Assembly: GCF_024220585.1 (NCBI RefSeq)
Contig: NZ_JAMXKF010000001.1
Location: 1,312,033-1,376,032, forward strand
DNA length: 64,000 bases
From: Dyadobacter diqingensis
GTDB lineage: Bacteria; Bacteroidota; Bacteroidia; Cytophagales; Spirosomataceae
Reading direction: 5' to 3'
This document shows positions 16,082-25,028 of this stretch, piece after piece. How positions within the stretch are numbered: position 1 is the first letter of the stretch; the number at the start of each line of letters is the position of its first letter. A program made the position numbers and the translations under genes. The notes below the pieces were generated by a model that did not search any database, was not told the origin of the DNA, and saw only the letters and a program-made list of their open reading frames with translations.

Positions 16082-18304
16082 TTATTGAATTACAATCTTT
16101 TTCACAACCCGCGCAGAACCTGTATTAAATTCGAGTAAGTATAAACCCGGCGCCCAGTTCAGTGTCGGGATTTCTTTCTCCCGATTTGCATTGACTACAA
16201 TATCTTGCTGCACGGCCAGGCCGGTCACCGAGAAAACGCTAAGCTTCGCATTCTGGCTTGAAAGCACTTTGATATATTCCCGGGCTGGATTGGGATATAC
16301 TTTTACACTTTGTTCAAGAGGCGGCTCAACGGGTGTTATGGTAAGTGGCAACACATTTTGAAGCAAATGCAGGCCACCTCCGTTGCCCCCCACGGCGACA
16401 TCCGGCTTTCCGTCTCCATTGTAATCCGCGGCGGTAGCATAGAGGTAAAAACCTAATAACGGGCTGTCTCCTTTCCCATTATGGTCAATCAGAAGACTTT
16501 CCCGCTGCGTCCATTTGCCCCATTCCCCGGAATAAAAAATCCTTAATTTTCCGGAGAAGTCTACGGTTAAAAGATCCGGTCTGCCATCGACATCCACATC
16601 AGCAACCGATACCTGCACATTTCTTCCGTCAAAATTCCCTACCAAACCGGCAAAAGATTCGGTTTCTAAGGTCAACGTAAACTGCTTGCTGCTACCCGTA
16701 TTCTTGAAATAATTGATATTCCCCTGAGGTTTTCCAACCAGTAAATCCAGATCGCCGTCGCCGTCTGCGTCATAAAAATAAGGGTAATCGGCTATTTGCG
16801 ACTGTGCAGGCATGGCTATCGAAACCATATCGGCCGCATTCAGCTGCACGGCCTGATCCTTTCCTGCCTTGTTTGGAATGTAATAATAAGCAAGTCCTTT
16901 GAGGGTTGTTCCGGCAAAACCCAGATCGGGTACCCCATCGCCGTTAAAATCAGCCCATTGCGGTTTGAGATTGTACATATCCAGCGTTGCCGGGACGTTC
17001 AGATAATTATCAGAAGCAAGTTCAAAAGCAGGATTCTGCTTATCGCCGACGTTACGAAGTAACCATAAACGGCCGCGAAAATTATTTCCGTCGCGTGTTC
17101 CGCCCGCTCCGATGACCATATCCAGATCTCCATCCCCATCGACATCAAAAAAAGACGGTGCCGCATTTTCACCGACATCCAGCATCTGATCCTGCAAAAA
17201 GTTCTTTTGAACCAGTTTAAAATCCGCTTTATCACTCGTACCTGCATTGTGATAAAGCCAGTTCGAAGACTGTAAATTCATCAGGTTTCCGTCATTATTG
17301 GGCACGTTCGGGGCGGCAATCAGATCTTTTACTCCATCAAAATCTACATCCTCATAATAGACCGCAGGAAAAATGTAAAAGGAAATTGGGTCGACGGAGG
17401 GATAATTATGTGTATAACTTGTAAAGTTCGCCACCAGATTTTCGCCGGTATTTTTCAGAAAAGAAATATGGTCATTGCTGACGTGCCCAACGATCAAATC
17501 CTTCTTCCCGTCGCCATCAAGATCATGCAGCATGATGGAATTTCCCGTGTGCATCACCCGCCTGGGCGAATTACCTACCACACCGCAATCTTCACCCATT
17601 ACAAAATCCTCATTATCGCCTTTATGAAAATTTCCCCAGCACTGACCATTTCGTTTATAAACCAGACTGTCCGGAACGCCGTAACGTTCCATGCTCATAT
17701 TCTGATGCAGCTCAATGGCCATACCTTCATAATCAAAGGTGATTACATCGATATCTCCGTCATTATCAATATCCGAAATGCCGGGAATGTCCTGTCCGGA
17801 TACCTGCAGGTTCACATTCCCCGACAAACCTTCCGTGTACAAAGCAGGCTTTTCCAGCTTAAATGACCAGTTTTTTCCGTCACGCACCTGCTTGTAGACC
17901 ATGATCCCCAATGGCGTATACGTAAAGAGATCTTTATAGCCATCCTTGTTCAAATCAGCAAGAACCATCCAGTTATCCATTTTTGGAAACAGATATTCAT
18001 ACGACGGCGCGTGTTTCCAGACCTTTTTCTGTGCATTCGCCGGGTCGGTTACGGCCAGGAAAGTGGATAAAATCCCGCTCGTTCTGTCAAACACGATCAG
18101 GTCTTCCGTGCCGTCACCATTAAGATCCATTTTAGTAAACTGGCCGGAATTGAGGCCCCCGGACCACGGATTCAGCAGTTTTTTACCGTTGGAAGAAAGT
18201 ACGGCCAGGGTATCCATTTTGAACCATGACTTCTGGGCCTGGCTCCGGGATGTTAACACAACAGATAAAACAAAGAATAAGAGGTAGGTAAATTTCGTGC
18301 GCAT
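16082..18304 (-). CDS. large FG-GAP repeat protein with type IX secretion domain
   Basis: A 740-residue exported protein. After a signal peptide (about 1-23) there are ten or so Ca-binding FG-GAP repeats with the core DxDxDGxxDl, for example DLNGDGTEDLI, DIDNDGDIDVI, DLDGDGKKDLI, DVDGDGDLDMV and DYNGDGKPDVA, which would form one or more beta-propellers. The last 75 residues are a type A C-terminal sorting domain of the type IX secretion system: VKVYPNPAREYIKV, then LSVFSVTGLAV, then APGLYLLEF and KKIVIQ. It should therefore be moved across the outer membrane and anchored or released. The role may be adhesion or binding; there is no visible catalytic domain. It is a single gene divergent from murF. 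Confidence 0.9.
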   Translation of the reverse strand: MRTKFTYLLFFVLSVVLTSRSQAQKSWFKMDTLAVLSSNGKKLLNPWSGGLNSGQFTKMDLNGDGTEDLIVFDRTSGILSTFLAVTDPANAQKKVWKHAPSYEYLFPKMDNWMVLADLNKDGYKDLFTYTPLGIMVYKQVRDGKNWSFKLEKPALYTEGLSGNVNLQVSGQDIPGISDIDNDGDIDVITFDYEGMAIELHQNMSMERYGVPDSLVYKRNGQCWGNFHKGDNEDFVMGEDCGVVGNSPRRVMHTGNSIMLHDLDGDGKKDLIVGHVSNDHISFLKNTGENLVANFTSYTHNYPSVDPISFYIFPAVYYEDVDFDGVKDLIAAPNVPNNDGNLMNLQSSNWLYHNAGTSDKADFKLVQKNFLQDQMLDVGENAAPSFFDVDGDGDLDMVIGAGGTRDGNNFRGRLWLLRNVGDKQNPAFELASDNYLNVPATLDMYNLKPQWADFNGDGVPDLGFAGTTLKGLAYYYIPNKAGKDQAVQLNAADMVSIAMPAQSQIADYPYFYDADGDGDLDLLVGKPQGNINYFKNTGSSKQFTLTLETESFAGLVGNFDGRNVQVSVADVDVDGRPDLLTVDFSGKLRIFYSGEWGKWTQRESLLIDHNGKGDSPLLGFYLYATAADYNGDGKPDVAVGGNGGGLHLLQNVLPLTITPVEPPLEQSVKVYPNPAREYIKVLSSQNAKLSVFSVTGLAVQQDIVVNANREKEIPTLNWAPGLYLLEFNTGSARVVKKIVIQ

Positions 18305-18442
18305 CGTTGAATAATAATCTATTAATTTTGTCGGTCTGTTCAGCTGGACAATCGCATATGTAAACGTAACGAAATTACGGCCATTTGATTGAGCGAAACA
18401 GGCAAAGTTTATGAACCGATTTTATACCGTCAGACAATTCTC

Positions 18443-19750
18443 ATGCATACCTCACTGGAACAGCTTTACGATATTTACCTTAAAGGTCACACCATCAGCA
18501 CAGACACCCGCCAAATTACACCCGGCTGCATTTTTTTCGCTTTAAAAGGAGATAACTTCGACGGCAATACCTACGCCTCGGAAGCATTGGCGAAAGGAGC
18601 CGCTTATGCGGTTATCGACAACCCTGATGTAGTTACGGATAAAAGACTTTTACTGGTTGAGGATGTATTGACTGCCCTTCAGGATCTTGCGCGTCATCAC
18701 CGCAAAACTTTTACGTTCCCGGTTATCGCGCTGACAGGTTCCAACGGAAAAACTACGACCAAAGAACTTATTGCCAAGGTTTTGTCCATGAAATACAAGA
18801 CCTACGCGACGAAGGGAAATCTTAATAACCACATCGGTGTCCCGCTGACTTTGCTGGCGATCGATCCTGCTAAATATGAAATGGCTGTGGTAGAAATGGG
18901 TGCCAACCATCAGGAAGAGATTGCGCTGCTGAGCAGCATCGCACAACCCACGCACGGATTGATTACCAACATTGGCAAAGCACATTTGGAAGGTTTTGGC
19001 GGCGTAAAAGGAATTATTAAAGGCAAAGGAGAGCTTCTGGATTTTCTTTCCAAGAAAAAAGGGACCGTTTTTGTCAACGTAGAAAACGACGCTGTTATGG
19101 AAATGGTCAGCAAACGCAGGGCATTCGGGGAGATTATTTTTTACTGTACGGAAAGCAGTCCGGTTAACCCTGAACTGATACAGGAAAGTCCGGTGGTTGT
19201 CTTCAAAGGGAATAAAGGAAAAACCGTTACGACGCATATTCCTGGTCATTATAATTTTGATAATATATGTGCGGCACTGGCCGTAGGTAATCATTTTGAA
19301 GTTACCGATGAAGACGCATACGAAGCGGTTGGCAATTATCAGCCCGATAATAACCGTTCGCAAATTGTAAAGCGTGGCACCAACACGGTTATTATGGACG
19401 CCTATAATGCCAATCCGTCTTCAATGGCCGCCGCTATTGAGAATTTTGCGAGACTGGATGCCAAGCGTAAAATGGTGATATTGGGTGATATGTTTGAATT
19501 GGGGGACGCCGCAGAAGAGGAACATCTGGCGTTGGGCAAATTAGTGGCAGATGCCAAATTTGACCTTGTGATCCTTTCCGGAAAACTAATGCAGTTCGCA
19601 TTGCCGGCACTGCCAAAAGCTTACTATTTCCCTGATAAATTCTCGCTGCATAACTGGGTTATGGACAATCCGCAAATGGATACGCATATCCTGATCAAAG
19701 GTTCGAGAGGTATGGCTTTGGAGTCGGTGCTTGGTGTGATGCCGCAATAA
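18443..19750 (+). CDS. murF: UDP-N-acetylmuramoyl-tripeptide--D-alanyl-D-alanine ligase
   Basis: This 435-residue Mur ligase adds D-Ala-D-Ala to UDP-MurNAc-tripeptide in the cytoplasm, the last soluble step of peptidoglycan precursor synthesis. It has the three Mur domains: an N-terminal UDP-binding part with HTISTDTRQITPGCIFFALKG, the ATP-binding P-loop TGSNGKTTTKE in the centre with later NIGKAHLEGFG, and the C-terminal domain with DAYNANPSSM. The ATG at 18443 is favoured since homologues start close to this point; a TTG at 18389 would add 18 unusual residues. A TAATTTTG -7-like element is at 18323-18330. The gene stands alone here and not in a dcw cluster. Confidence 0.95.
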   Translation: MHTSLEQLYDIYLKGHTISTDTRQITPGCIFFALKGDNFDGNTYASEALAKGAAYAVIDNPDVVTDKRLLLVEDVLTALQDLARHHRKTFTFPVIALTGSNGKTTTKELIAKVLSMKYKTYATKGNLNNHIGVPLTLLAIDPAKYEMAVVEMGANHQEEIALLSSIAQPTHGLITNIGKAHLEGFGGVKGIIKGKGELLDFLSKKKGTVFVNVENDAVMEMVSKRRAFGEIIFYCTESSPVNPELIQESPVVVFKGNKGKTVTTHIPGHYNFDNICAALAVGNHFEVTDEDAYEAVGNYQPDNNRSQIVKRGTNTVIMDAYNANPSSMAAAIENFARLDAKRKMVILGDMFELGDAAEEEHLALGKLVADAKFDLVILSGKLMQFALPALPKAYYFPDKFSLHNWVMDNPQMDTHILIKGSRGMALESVLGVMPQ

Positions 19751-19906
19751 CATCTTCGATTTGTATAATTACTTAATTTATAAATATAATTATATAGTCC
19801 AAATTTATAGACTTATAGATATCATTTATACAGACTACTTTTTCAATAGAAAACATAAATTAATTTATTTAATTCAAGCATTACCTTGAATAGTACCATC
19901 CCAAAT

Positions 19907-19938
19907 CTTGCCTTGGGTACCTGTTGTTTGTAGTTTTG
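19907..19938 (+). promoter_or_regulatory. promoter of ahpC
   Basis: TTG (19908-19910), a 20-base spacer, then TAGTTTTG (19931-19938), matching the Bacteroidota promoter form. Transcription would start about 35 bases before the ahpC ATG. Confidence 0.6.
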
Positions 19939-19978
19939 TGATCATAAAATAATACAAACCACAGAAATCATAACAACG

Positions 19979-20530
19979 ATGAAAAATACAATTGTATCAG
20001 TTGGATCGAAATTCCCGGAATTCAAAAAAACATCAGTAGTTTCTCTTGAAAAAGGAAATGAATTCTACGATATCACATCTGACGATCACAAAAATGCGGA
20101 TAAGTGGATGGTAATGTTCTGGTGGCCAAAAGACTTTACTTTTGTTTGTCCAACGGAGATTGCTGAGTTCAACAAAAAGACTTCAGACTTCGCTGACCGC
20201 GATACAATTTTGATCGGTGCTTCAACAGATAGCGAATTTGTTCACCTTGCATGGCGTAAAAACCACGATGATCTTCGTGACCTTCAGTTCCCTATGCTTG
20301 CTGATACTTCAAAATCTTTGGCTGAAGATCTTGGTATTCTTGAAGCAAACGAAAAAATCGCTTACCGTGTAACATACATCGTTGATCCACAAGGAATCGT
20401 ACGTTGGGTATGTGTAAACGACCTTTCTGTTGGACGTAACGTTGACGAAGTTCTTCGTGTACTTGACGCTTTGCAAACTGACGAACTTTGCCCATGCAAC
20501 TGGGTTAAAGGAGAAGCTACATTAGCATAG
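19979..20530 (+). CDS. ahpC: peroxiredoxin AhpC, AhpD-dependent type
   Basis: A 183-residue cytoplasmic 2-Cys peroxiredoxin that reduces hydrogen peroxide and organic peroxides. The peroxidatic cysteine is C57 in DFTFVCPTE. The C-terminal end carries DELCPCNW with C171 and C173, the two-cysteine tail known from actinobacterial AhpC, which is reduced by AhpD instead of AhpF. This fits the ahpD gene placed 139 bases downstream. Codon use is strongly biased (for example frequent CGT), as for highly expressed genes. The start is preceded by a good promoter. Between ahpC and ahpD lies a 15-bp hairpin that may reduce read-through. Confidence 0.95.
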   Translation: MKNTIVSVGSKFPEFKKTSVVSLEKGNEFYDITSDDHKNADKWMVMFWWPKDFTFVCPTEIAEFNKKTSDFADRDTILIGASTDSEFVHLAWRKNHDDLRDLQFPMLADTSKSLAEDLGILEANEKIAYRVTYIVDPQGIVRWVCVNDLSVGRNVDEVLRVLDALQTDELCPCNWVKGEATLA

Positions 20531-20546
20531 CTTTTAGCGACAGTCG

Positions 20547-20595
20547 CAATTTCAGCAAATAGTTGAGAGTATTCTTTAATTATTTGCTGAAATTG
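20547..20595 (+). terminator. intercistronic hairpin between ahpC and ahpD
   Basis: CAATTTCAGCAAATA (20547-20561) and its exact complement (20581-20595) form a 15-bp stem with a 19-base loop. No T-run follows, so it is more likely a partial terminator or a 3'-end stabiliser of ahpC mRNA. Confidence 0.55.
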
Positions 20596-20669
20596 TAACA
20601 AACAGTACTACGATGAACTCTTCTCGGTGAATCAAAAAGCTTCATCTCCCACTTCCAATCTCACTAAAA

Positions 20670-21260
20670 ATGTATCCATTTGCAGCAACAGGGAATACGA
20701 AAGATTCTCTGTATAAAGAAATCAATTTGCCTGCTGAATTTGAAAGCGTGCTTATCAACAAGCTGGCAGCATTAGACCACCGTTACCTGAAAGATCTGAA
20801 AATCAACATCGGTAACGTTTTAAAATCTCAGAATATCAACCGTAAAGAAGCGTTGCTGATCGCACTTTCCGTTGCTGTTAATGAGAAAAACACAGCCCTT
20901 ATCACAGCTTTGGAAGAACTTGCAGTTGCAGAAGGTGCTGACGAAAAGGAACTTGCAGAAGTAACTGCCTGCGTTTCTTTAATGAATGCCAATAACGTGT
21001 TCTATCGTTTCAGACACTTTATGGATAAGGAATTTTACAACTCTGCTCCTGCCGGAATTAAAATGAGCATCATGGTAAATCCGGTACTTGGCAAAGAATT
21101 TTTTGAATTACTAAGTCTGGTTGTTTCAGCGCTTAACGGTTGTGAAATGTGTGTAACTTCTCACGAACAATCAGTGCTTAACCACGGCGGAACTCAGGCG
21201 CGTATTTTCGATGCCGTACGTATCGGAGCGATATTCAAGAGTTTCACTGTATTGATCTAA
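20670..21260 (+). CDS. ahpD: alkylhydroperoxidase AhpD
   Basis: A 196-residue all-helical carboxymuconolactone-decarboxylase-fold protein. It carries the AhpD active-site pattern NGCEMCVTSHEQ with redox cysteines C158 and C161 and H165, and upstream NANNVFYRFRHFMDKEFY, which aligns well with the mycobacterial protein. In mycobacteria AhpD passes electrons from dihydrolipoamide-bearing dehydrogenase components to AhpC; the same role is inferred here from the adjacent AhpC with a matching C-terminal tail. A strong terminator ends the unit. lipA, which makes lipoyl groups, is about 31 kb away in the same window. Confidence 0.93.
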   Translation: MYPFAATGNTKDSLYKEINLPAEFESVLINKLAALDHRYLKDLKINIGNVLKSQNINRKEALLIALSVAVNEKNTALITALEELAVAEGADEKELAEVTACVSLMNANNVFYRFRHFMDKEFYNSAPAGIKMSIMVNPVLGKEFFELLSLVVSALNGCEMCVTSHEQSVLNHGGTQARIFDAVRIGAIFKSFTVLI

Positions 21261-21309
21261 TCTTCTTATCAGGCGGTGTAATAGCCAATTGGTAATCTTT
21301 ATATACGAG

Positions 21310-21335
21310 GCGCTGCTCAAAAGGCAGCGCTTTTT
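21310..21335 (+). terminator. rho-independent terminator of ahpCD
   Basis: GCGCTGC (21310-21316) and GCAGCGC (21324-21330) with a 7-base loop, followed by TTTTT. Between here and 21609 no gene is seen; only the ahcY promoter element. Confidence 0.88.
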
Positions 21336-21565
21336 GATTTTCATATCAGATGTACAACTCTGATTATCAAGCATAAAAAAACATATTCCCCTCAATAAAA
21401 GAACCATTGAAGAAGCAGTAGACAAAATATCTACACATACGTTCTGAAACCCCTCCTGTTGCTTTAAAAATTATCTAACGAAGTCATTTATGGATAGAAT
21501 ATCTAAATTCTAAATCAAAACCCCAATTTTCATCTACAAATACGAATCCTGTTGGTTTTTCTACT

Positions 21566-21573
21566 TAATTTTG
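21566..21573 (+). promoter_or_regulatory. -7 promoter element of ahcY
   Basis: TAATTTTG matches TAnnTTTG and lies 36 bases before the ahcY ATG. A -33 box at the standard distance is not clear. No riboswitch-like structure was recognised in the short leader. Confidence 0.5.
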
Positions 21574-21608
21574 TCGTATTAAAAACGACAATAAAATCTA
21601 ATTAGAAA

Positions 21609-22925
21609 ATGGCAACGTCAACAGAAACGTACATTCCTTACAAGGTTAAAGACATAACGCTGGCCGAATGGGGTCGCAAAGAAATTACATTGGCTGAGGC
21701 TGAAATGCCAGGACTTATGTCAATCCGCGCTGAATACGGTCCATCACAGCCTTTGAAAGGTGCACGTGTTGCAGGTTGTCTTCACATGACTATCCAGACT
21801 GCTGTATTGATCGAAACGCTTACTGCTTTGGGTGCAGAGGTTACCTGGTCTTCATGTAATATTTTCTCAACGCAGGATCACGCAGCAGCGGCAATCGCGG
21901 CAGCGGGTATCCCTGTATATGCCTGGAAAGGTATGAACGAGGAAGAATTCAACTGGTGTATCGAGCAAACTCTTTTCTTCGGTGAAGATCGTAAGCCATT
22001 GAACATGATTCTTGATGATGGTGGTGACCTTACAAACATGGTATTCGACCAGTTCCCTGAATTGATCGAAGGCATCAAAGGTCTTTCCGAAGAAACGACA
22101 ACAGGTGTTCTTCGTCTGTACGACCGTCTTAAAAATGGAACACTTCATTTACCTGCCATCAACGTAAATGACTCGGTTACTAAATCTAAATTTGATAACA
22201 AATACGGTTGCCGCGAATCACTTGTAGATTCTATCCGTCGTGCAACTGACTTGATGCTAGCTGGTAAAGTTGCCGTAGTAGCAGGTTATGGTGATGTTGG
22301 GAAAGGTTCTGCGGAATCTCTTCGTGGAGCAGGATGCCGTGTTTTGGTAACTGAAATCGATCCGATCTGTGCGCTTCAGGCTGCAATGGACGGTTTCGAA
22401 GTGGTTACTATGGACGAAGCTGTTGAACGCGCTAACATCATTGTTACAGCAACAGGTAACTTCCGTATCATCACTGAAAAGCATTTCCTTAAAATGCGTG
22501 ACAAAGCAGTAGTTTGTAACATCGGTCACTTCGATAACGAAATCGATATGGCTTGGTTGAACGCAACTTACGGCTCTACAAAGTCTCAGATCAAACCTCA
22601 GGTTGATATCTATTCAGTAGAAGGAAAAGACATCATCGTACTTGCAGAGGGCCGTTTGGTTAACTTGGGCTGTGCAATGGGTCATCCATCTTTCGTAATG
22701 TCATGCTCGTTCTCTAACCAGACACTTGCTCAGATCGAACTTTGGACTAACACCGCTGCTTACGAGAAAAAAGTATACGTTCTTCCAAAAGCTTTGGATG
22801 AAAAAGTAGCTGCTTTCCACTTGGCTCACGTTGGAGCGAAACTTGATGTGTTAACTGCTGAACAAGCGGCTTACATCGGTGTACCAACAGAAGGTCCTTT
22901 CAAAGCTGATACTTACAGATACTAA
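21609..22925 (+). CDS. ahcY: adenosylhomocysteinase
   Basis: A 438-residue NAD-dependent enzyme that splits S-adenosylhomocysteine into adenosine and homocysteine, removing the inhibitor left by methyltransferases. The Rossmann motif [17 protein letters not shown] is near residue 222, and other signatures are present: [36 protein letters not shown] and the C-terminal [10 protein letters not shown] and FKADTYRY. Length is normal for the family. Codon use suggests high expression. It is a single-gene unit with a strong terminator; metK, the source of S-adenosylmethionine, is encoded separately at 53.5 kb. Confidence 0.97.
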   Translation: MATSTETYIPYKVKDITLAEWGRKEITLAEAEMPGLMSIRAEYGPSQPLKGARVAGCLHMTIQTAVLIETLTALGAEVTWSSCNIFSTQDHAAAAIAAAGIPVYAWKGMNEEEFNWCIEQTLFFGEDRKPLNMILDDGGDLTNMVFDQFPELIEGIKGLSEETTTGVLRLYDRLKNGTLHLPAINVNDSVTKSKFDNKYGCRESLVDSIRRATDLMLAGKVAVVAGYGDVGKGSAESLRGAGCRVLVTEIDPICALQAAMDGFEVVTMDEAVERANIIVTATGNFRIITEKHFLKMRDKAVVCNIGHFDNEIDMAWLNATYGSTKSQIKPQVDIYSVEGKDIIVLAEGRLVNLGCAMGHPSFVMSCSFSNQTLAQIELWTNTAAYEKKVYVLPKALDEKVAAFHLAHVGAKLDVLTAEQAAYIGVPTEGPFKADTYRY

Positions 22926-22955
22926 GAATTGGTTTTTAGCGATAAGCTAAACGTT

Positions 22956-22995
22956 AAAAGGCCTGTTTCGAACATGATTCGAAACAGGCCTTTTT
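22956..22995 (+). terminator. strong rho-independent terminator of ahcY
   Basis: A 16-bp perfect stem AAAGGCCTGTTTCGAA (22957-22972) with its complement (22978-22993), five-base loop and T-run. Confidence 0.92.
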
Positions 22996-23025
22996 CGTTG
23001 ATAAGAAATATTGTCGAAGATGTTA

Positions 23026-23109
23026 TGTCACCCTTTCAGGGTTCCGATCCGGCTCGTGGACAATTTTTGCTACAATAATTTCATCACTCCGAGATTTGGT
23101 TGGTAGGTT
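23026..23109 (-). repeat. inverted partial copy of the 160-bp repeat unit
   Basis: Read on the minus strand this 84-bp stretch contains the unit landmarks in order: ACCAACCAAATC, GATGAAATTATTGTAG and ACCCTGAAAGGGTGA. The second half of the unit (the conserved tail found in the direct copies) is missing. It faces the five direct copies that begin 77 bases later. Confidence 0.8.
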
Positions 23110-23185
23110 TTATTACATCTGGCATTTAGTTAAGCATTACGTTTCATTCGTATCAGCGACATGGGTTCTTATCTAACAGTCTGGT

Positions 23186-23938
23186 AAATCCCAAATGGAT
23201 GAAATTATTATAGAAAAAAAATGGCTCACAGCCGCGGCCTTAACTCTGAAAGGGTGAAATAAAAATTGCAACGATATTCCAGTCGGAGAAAGAGGGCAAT
23301 TCACAAAGGTAATACCCCTTGACAAACACCCACCAAAACTGCCAGCGTAATCCCGGAGGGATGAAATTATTGTAGAAAAAGAGTGTCTAGAAGTCGTGCC
23401 CTGAACCCTGAAAGGGTGAAATAAAAATTGCAATAGATTCAAGTCGGAGAAACAAATTAATCAACAAAGGCAGTGCACTGAATAAAATTCCGCCTCGTCT
23501 ACCAACCAAATCCCAGAGGGATGAAATTATTGTAGTAAAAAATAGCTCACAGCCATGGTCTGAACCCTGAAAGGATGGTTAAGAATTGCAACAAAATTCA
23601 CGTCGGAGAAACAAATTAATCAACAAAGGCAATACGATAGATAAACCCCCGCCTCGTCTACCAACCAAATCCCAGAGGGATGAAATTATTGTAGAAAAAA
23701 TGGCTCACTGCCGCGACCCAAACCCTGAAAGGTGACATCAGAATTGCAACAAAATTCACGTCGGAGAAACAAATTAATCAACAAAGGCAACGCGATAGAT
23801 AAAATCCCGCCTTATCTACCAACCAAATCCCGGAGGGATGAAATTATTATAGAAAAAGAGTGTCTACGAGCCGGGCCTGAACCCTGAAAGGGTGGTATAG
23901 AAATTTGAAACGATATCCCTATCCAAAACACCAACCTT
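23186..23938 (+). repeat. array of five direct ~160-bp non-coding repeats
   Basis: Units start at about 23186, 23348, 23508, 23667 and 23825 (spacing 158-162). Each begins with AAATCCC, a purine triloop and GGGATGAAATTATTGTAGAAA, then GGCTCACAGCC-like sequence, then AACCCTGAAAGGGTGA, ATTGCAACAAAATTC and CGTCGGAGAAACAAATTA, and ends near CTACCAACC. The middle copies are closest to each other and the last is cut short before its tail. There are two small hairpins per unit (TCCC-nnn-GGGA and ACCCT-GAA-AGGGT). No reading frame is conserved across units. The array fills the space between convergent ahcY and mscS. Confidence 0.88.
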
Positions 23939-23939
23939 A

Positions 23940-24809
23940 TTAAATCAAATCTTTTTTAGCATCAACCGGTGCAACTTCCGCTGCCCTTGCCGGAATGGTT
24001 ATCCCATGAATATCAAATGCCGTCTTCAAAACTTTAATCGCTTCGCTTTTTGCAGCCCCCGGACCGATTTTCACCTGATCAATCCAGAACTGAACCTGAA
24101 AATCGATGGTACTTGTTCCGAATTTGGTATAACTAAAATCCACCGACCTTGTCGCGCTTAAAAAGCCCAGAGAATGCACGGCTTCCAGACTGATTTTCTC
24201 AACCAGCGCAAGATCTTCCGTAAACGCGACCCCACAATCGATCTGAACCCTTCTTTCTCCTGAATATGTAAAATTGGTGATCGGCTTTTGGAAAATATCC
24301 TTACTTGGAATTTCAACCTGCTGCCCGGCAAGATTATCAATGATCACCGAGCGAAGATTTATCGATTTCACCTTTCCCGTGAAGCCATTCGTTTCGATAA
24401 TATCACCGACTTTGATGGGTCTTTGTATCGCGATAAAAGCACCTGAAATAAAATTGGTCGTTAAATCCTGAAAGGCGAAACCTAAAGCCAGTGCCAATAC
24501 GCCAGCTCCGGCTACCATCGACGTTACTGTCTTTTCCAATCCCAATATGCCCAGTGCAAAAAACAAACCGGTCGTAAGAATAACAATCCTTGTCAAAGCG
24601 GAAATCAGACTTACCAACGCTTCGTTTTGTGAAGCCTTCGCCAACACACTCGCCATCAACCTACCTCCATAACCGGCCAGAAACCGGAAAATAACCAGCA
24701 ACAAAATCGCAATCACAACATTGGGCACAAAACCAATGCTGAGATCAAACCATCTGTCCAGTTTTATGAAAATAGGATCCACTTTTTTTGAAAGCTCAAG
24801 AAATAACAT
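23940..24809 (-). CDS. MscS-family small-conductance mechanosensitive channel
   Basis: An inner-membrane channel of about 289 residues that would open under membrane tension to release solutes in hypo-osmotic shock. Three hydrophobic segments precede the pore helix, which shows the expected Ala/Gly pattern MVAGAGVLALALGFAFQDL, followed by the MscS beta domain (RPIKVGDIIETNGFTGKV, SVIIDNLAGQQVEIPSKDIFQKPITNF) and the alpha/beta C-terminal domain. The ATG at 24809 (MLFLELSKKV) is preferred; an ATG 39 bases further upstream would add a poor N-terminus. It is a single gene with its stop codon directly against the repeat array. Confidence 0.93.
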   Translation of the reverse strand: MLFLELSKKVDPIFIKLDRWFDLSIGFVPNVVIAILLLVIFRFLAGYGGRLMASVLAKASQNEALVSLISALTRIVILTTGLFFALGILGLEKTVTSMVAGAGVLALALGFAFQDLTTNFISGAFIAIQRPIKVGDIIETNGFTGKVKSINLRSVIIDNLAGQQVEIPSKDIFQKPITNFTYSGERRVQIDCGVAFTEDLALVEKISLEAVHSLGFLSATRSVDFSYTKFGTSTIDFQVQFWIDQVKIGPGAAKSEAIKVLKTAFDIHGITIPARAAEVAPVDAKKDLI

Positions 24810-24960
24810 GTATACGCAAAAAGAATAATGGTGCCGGATGATGAACAACTTATTGAAATCCGGCGGGTACTAATTTTAAACAAACTTACGCGATAATTGT
24901 TGCACAGTACACATCATTTATCTCAAATTTTCTTCGATAAACCAGATCGGTTTTAAAGCG

Positions 24961-24997
24961 AAAAGGAGAAAAACCAACAACGGCTTTTCTCCCTTTT
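24961..24997 (-). terminator. hairpin terminator after lolA
   Basis: GGCTTTTCTCCCTTTT (24982-24997) pairs with AAAAGGAGAAAAACC (24961-24975) with one bulge; on the minus strand T-rich sequence lies at the end of the stem. Confidence 0.6.
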
Positions 24998-25028
24998 AAT
25001 ACCTTATCAGCAGTTGTTTTCAAATCAG

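Noticed and set aside
18650..19363. A 237-codon frame antisense to murF
   Set aside because: It lies fully inside a well-supported essential gene and its protein has no family features.
21574..21608. SAH riboswitch before ahcY
   Set aside because: The leader after the -7 element is about 35 bases, too short for the known structure.
23173..23442. Open reading frame on the minus strand across the repeat array
   Set aside because: It crosses two repeat units, repeats itself imperfectly, and the frame is not kept in the other units.
23186..23938. CRISPR array
   Set aside because: Units are about 160 bp, spacers are not unique, and no cas genes are present.
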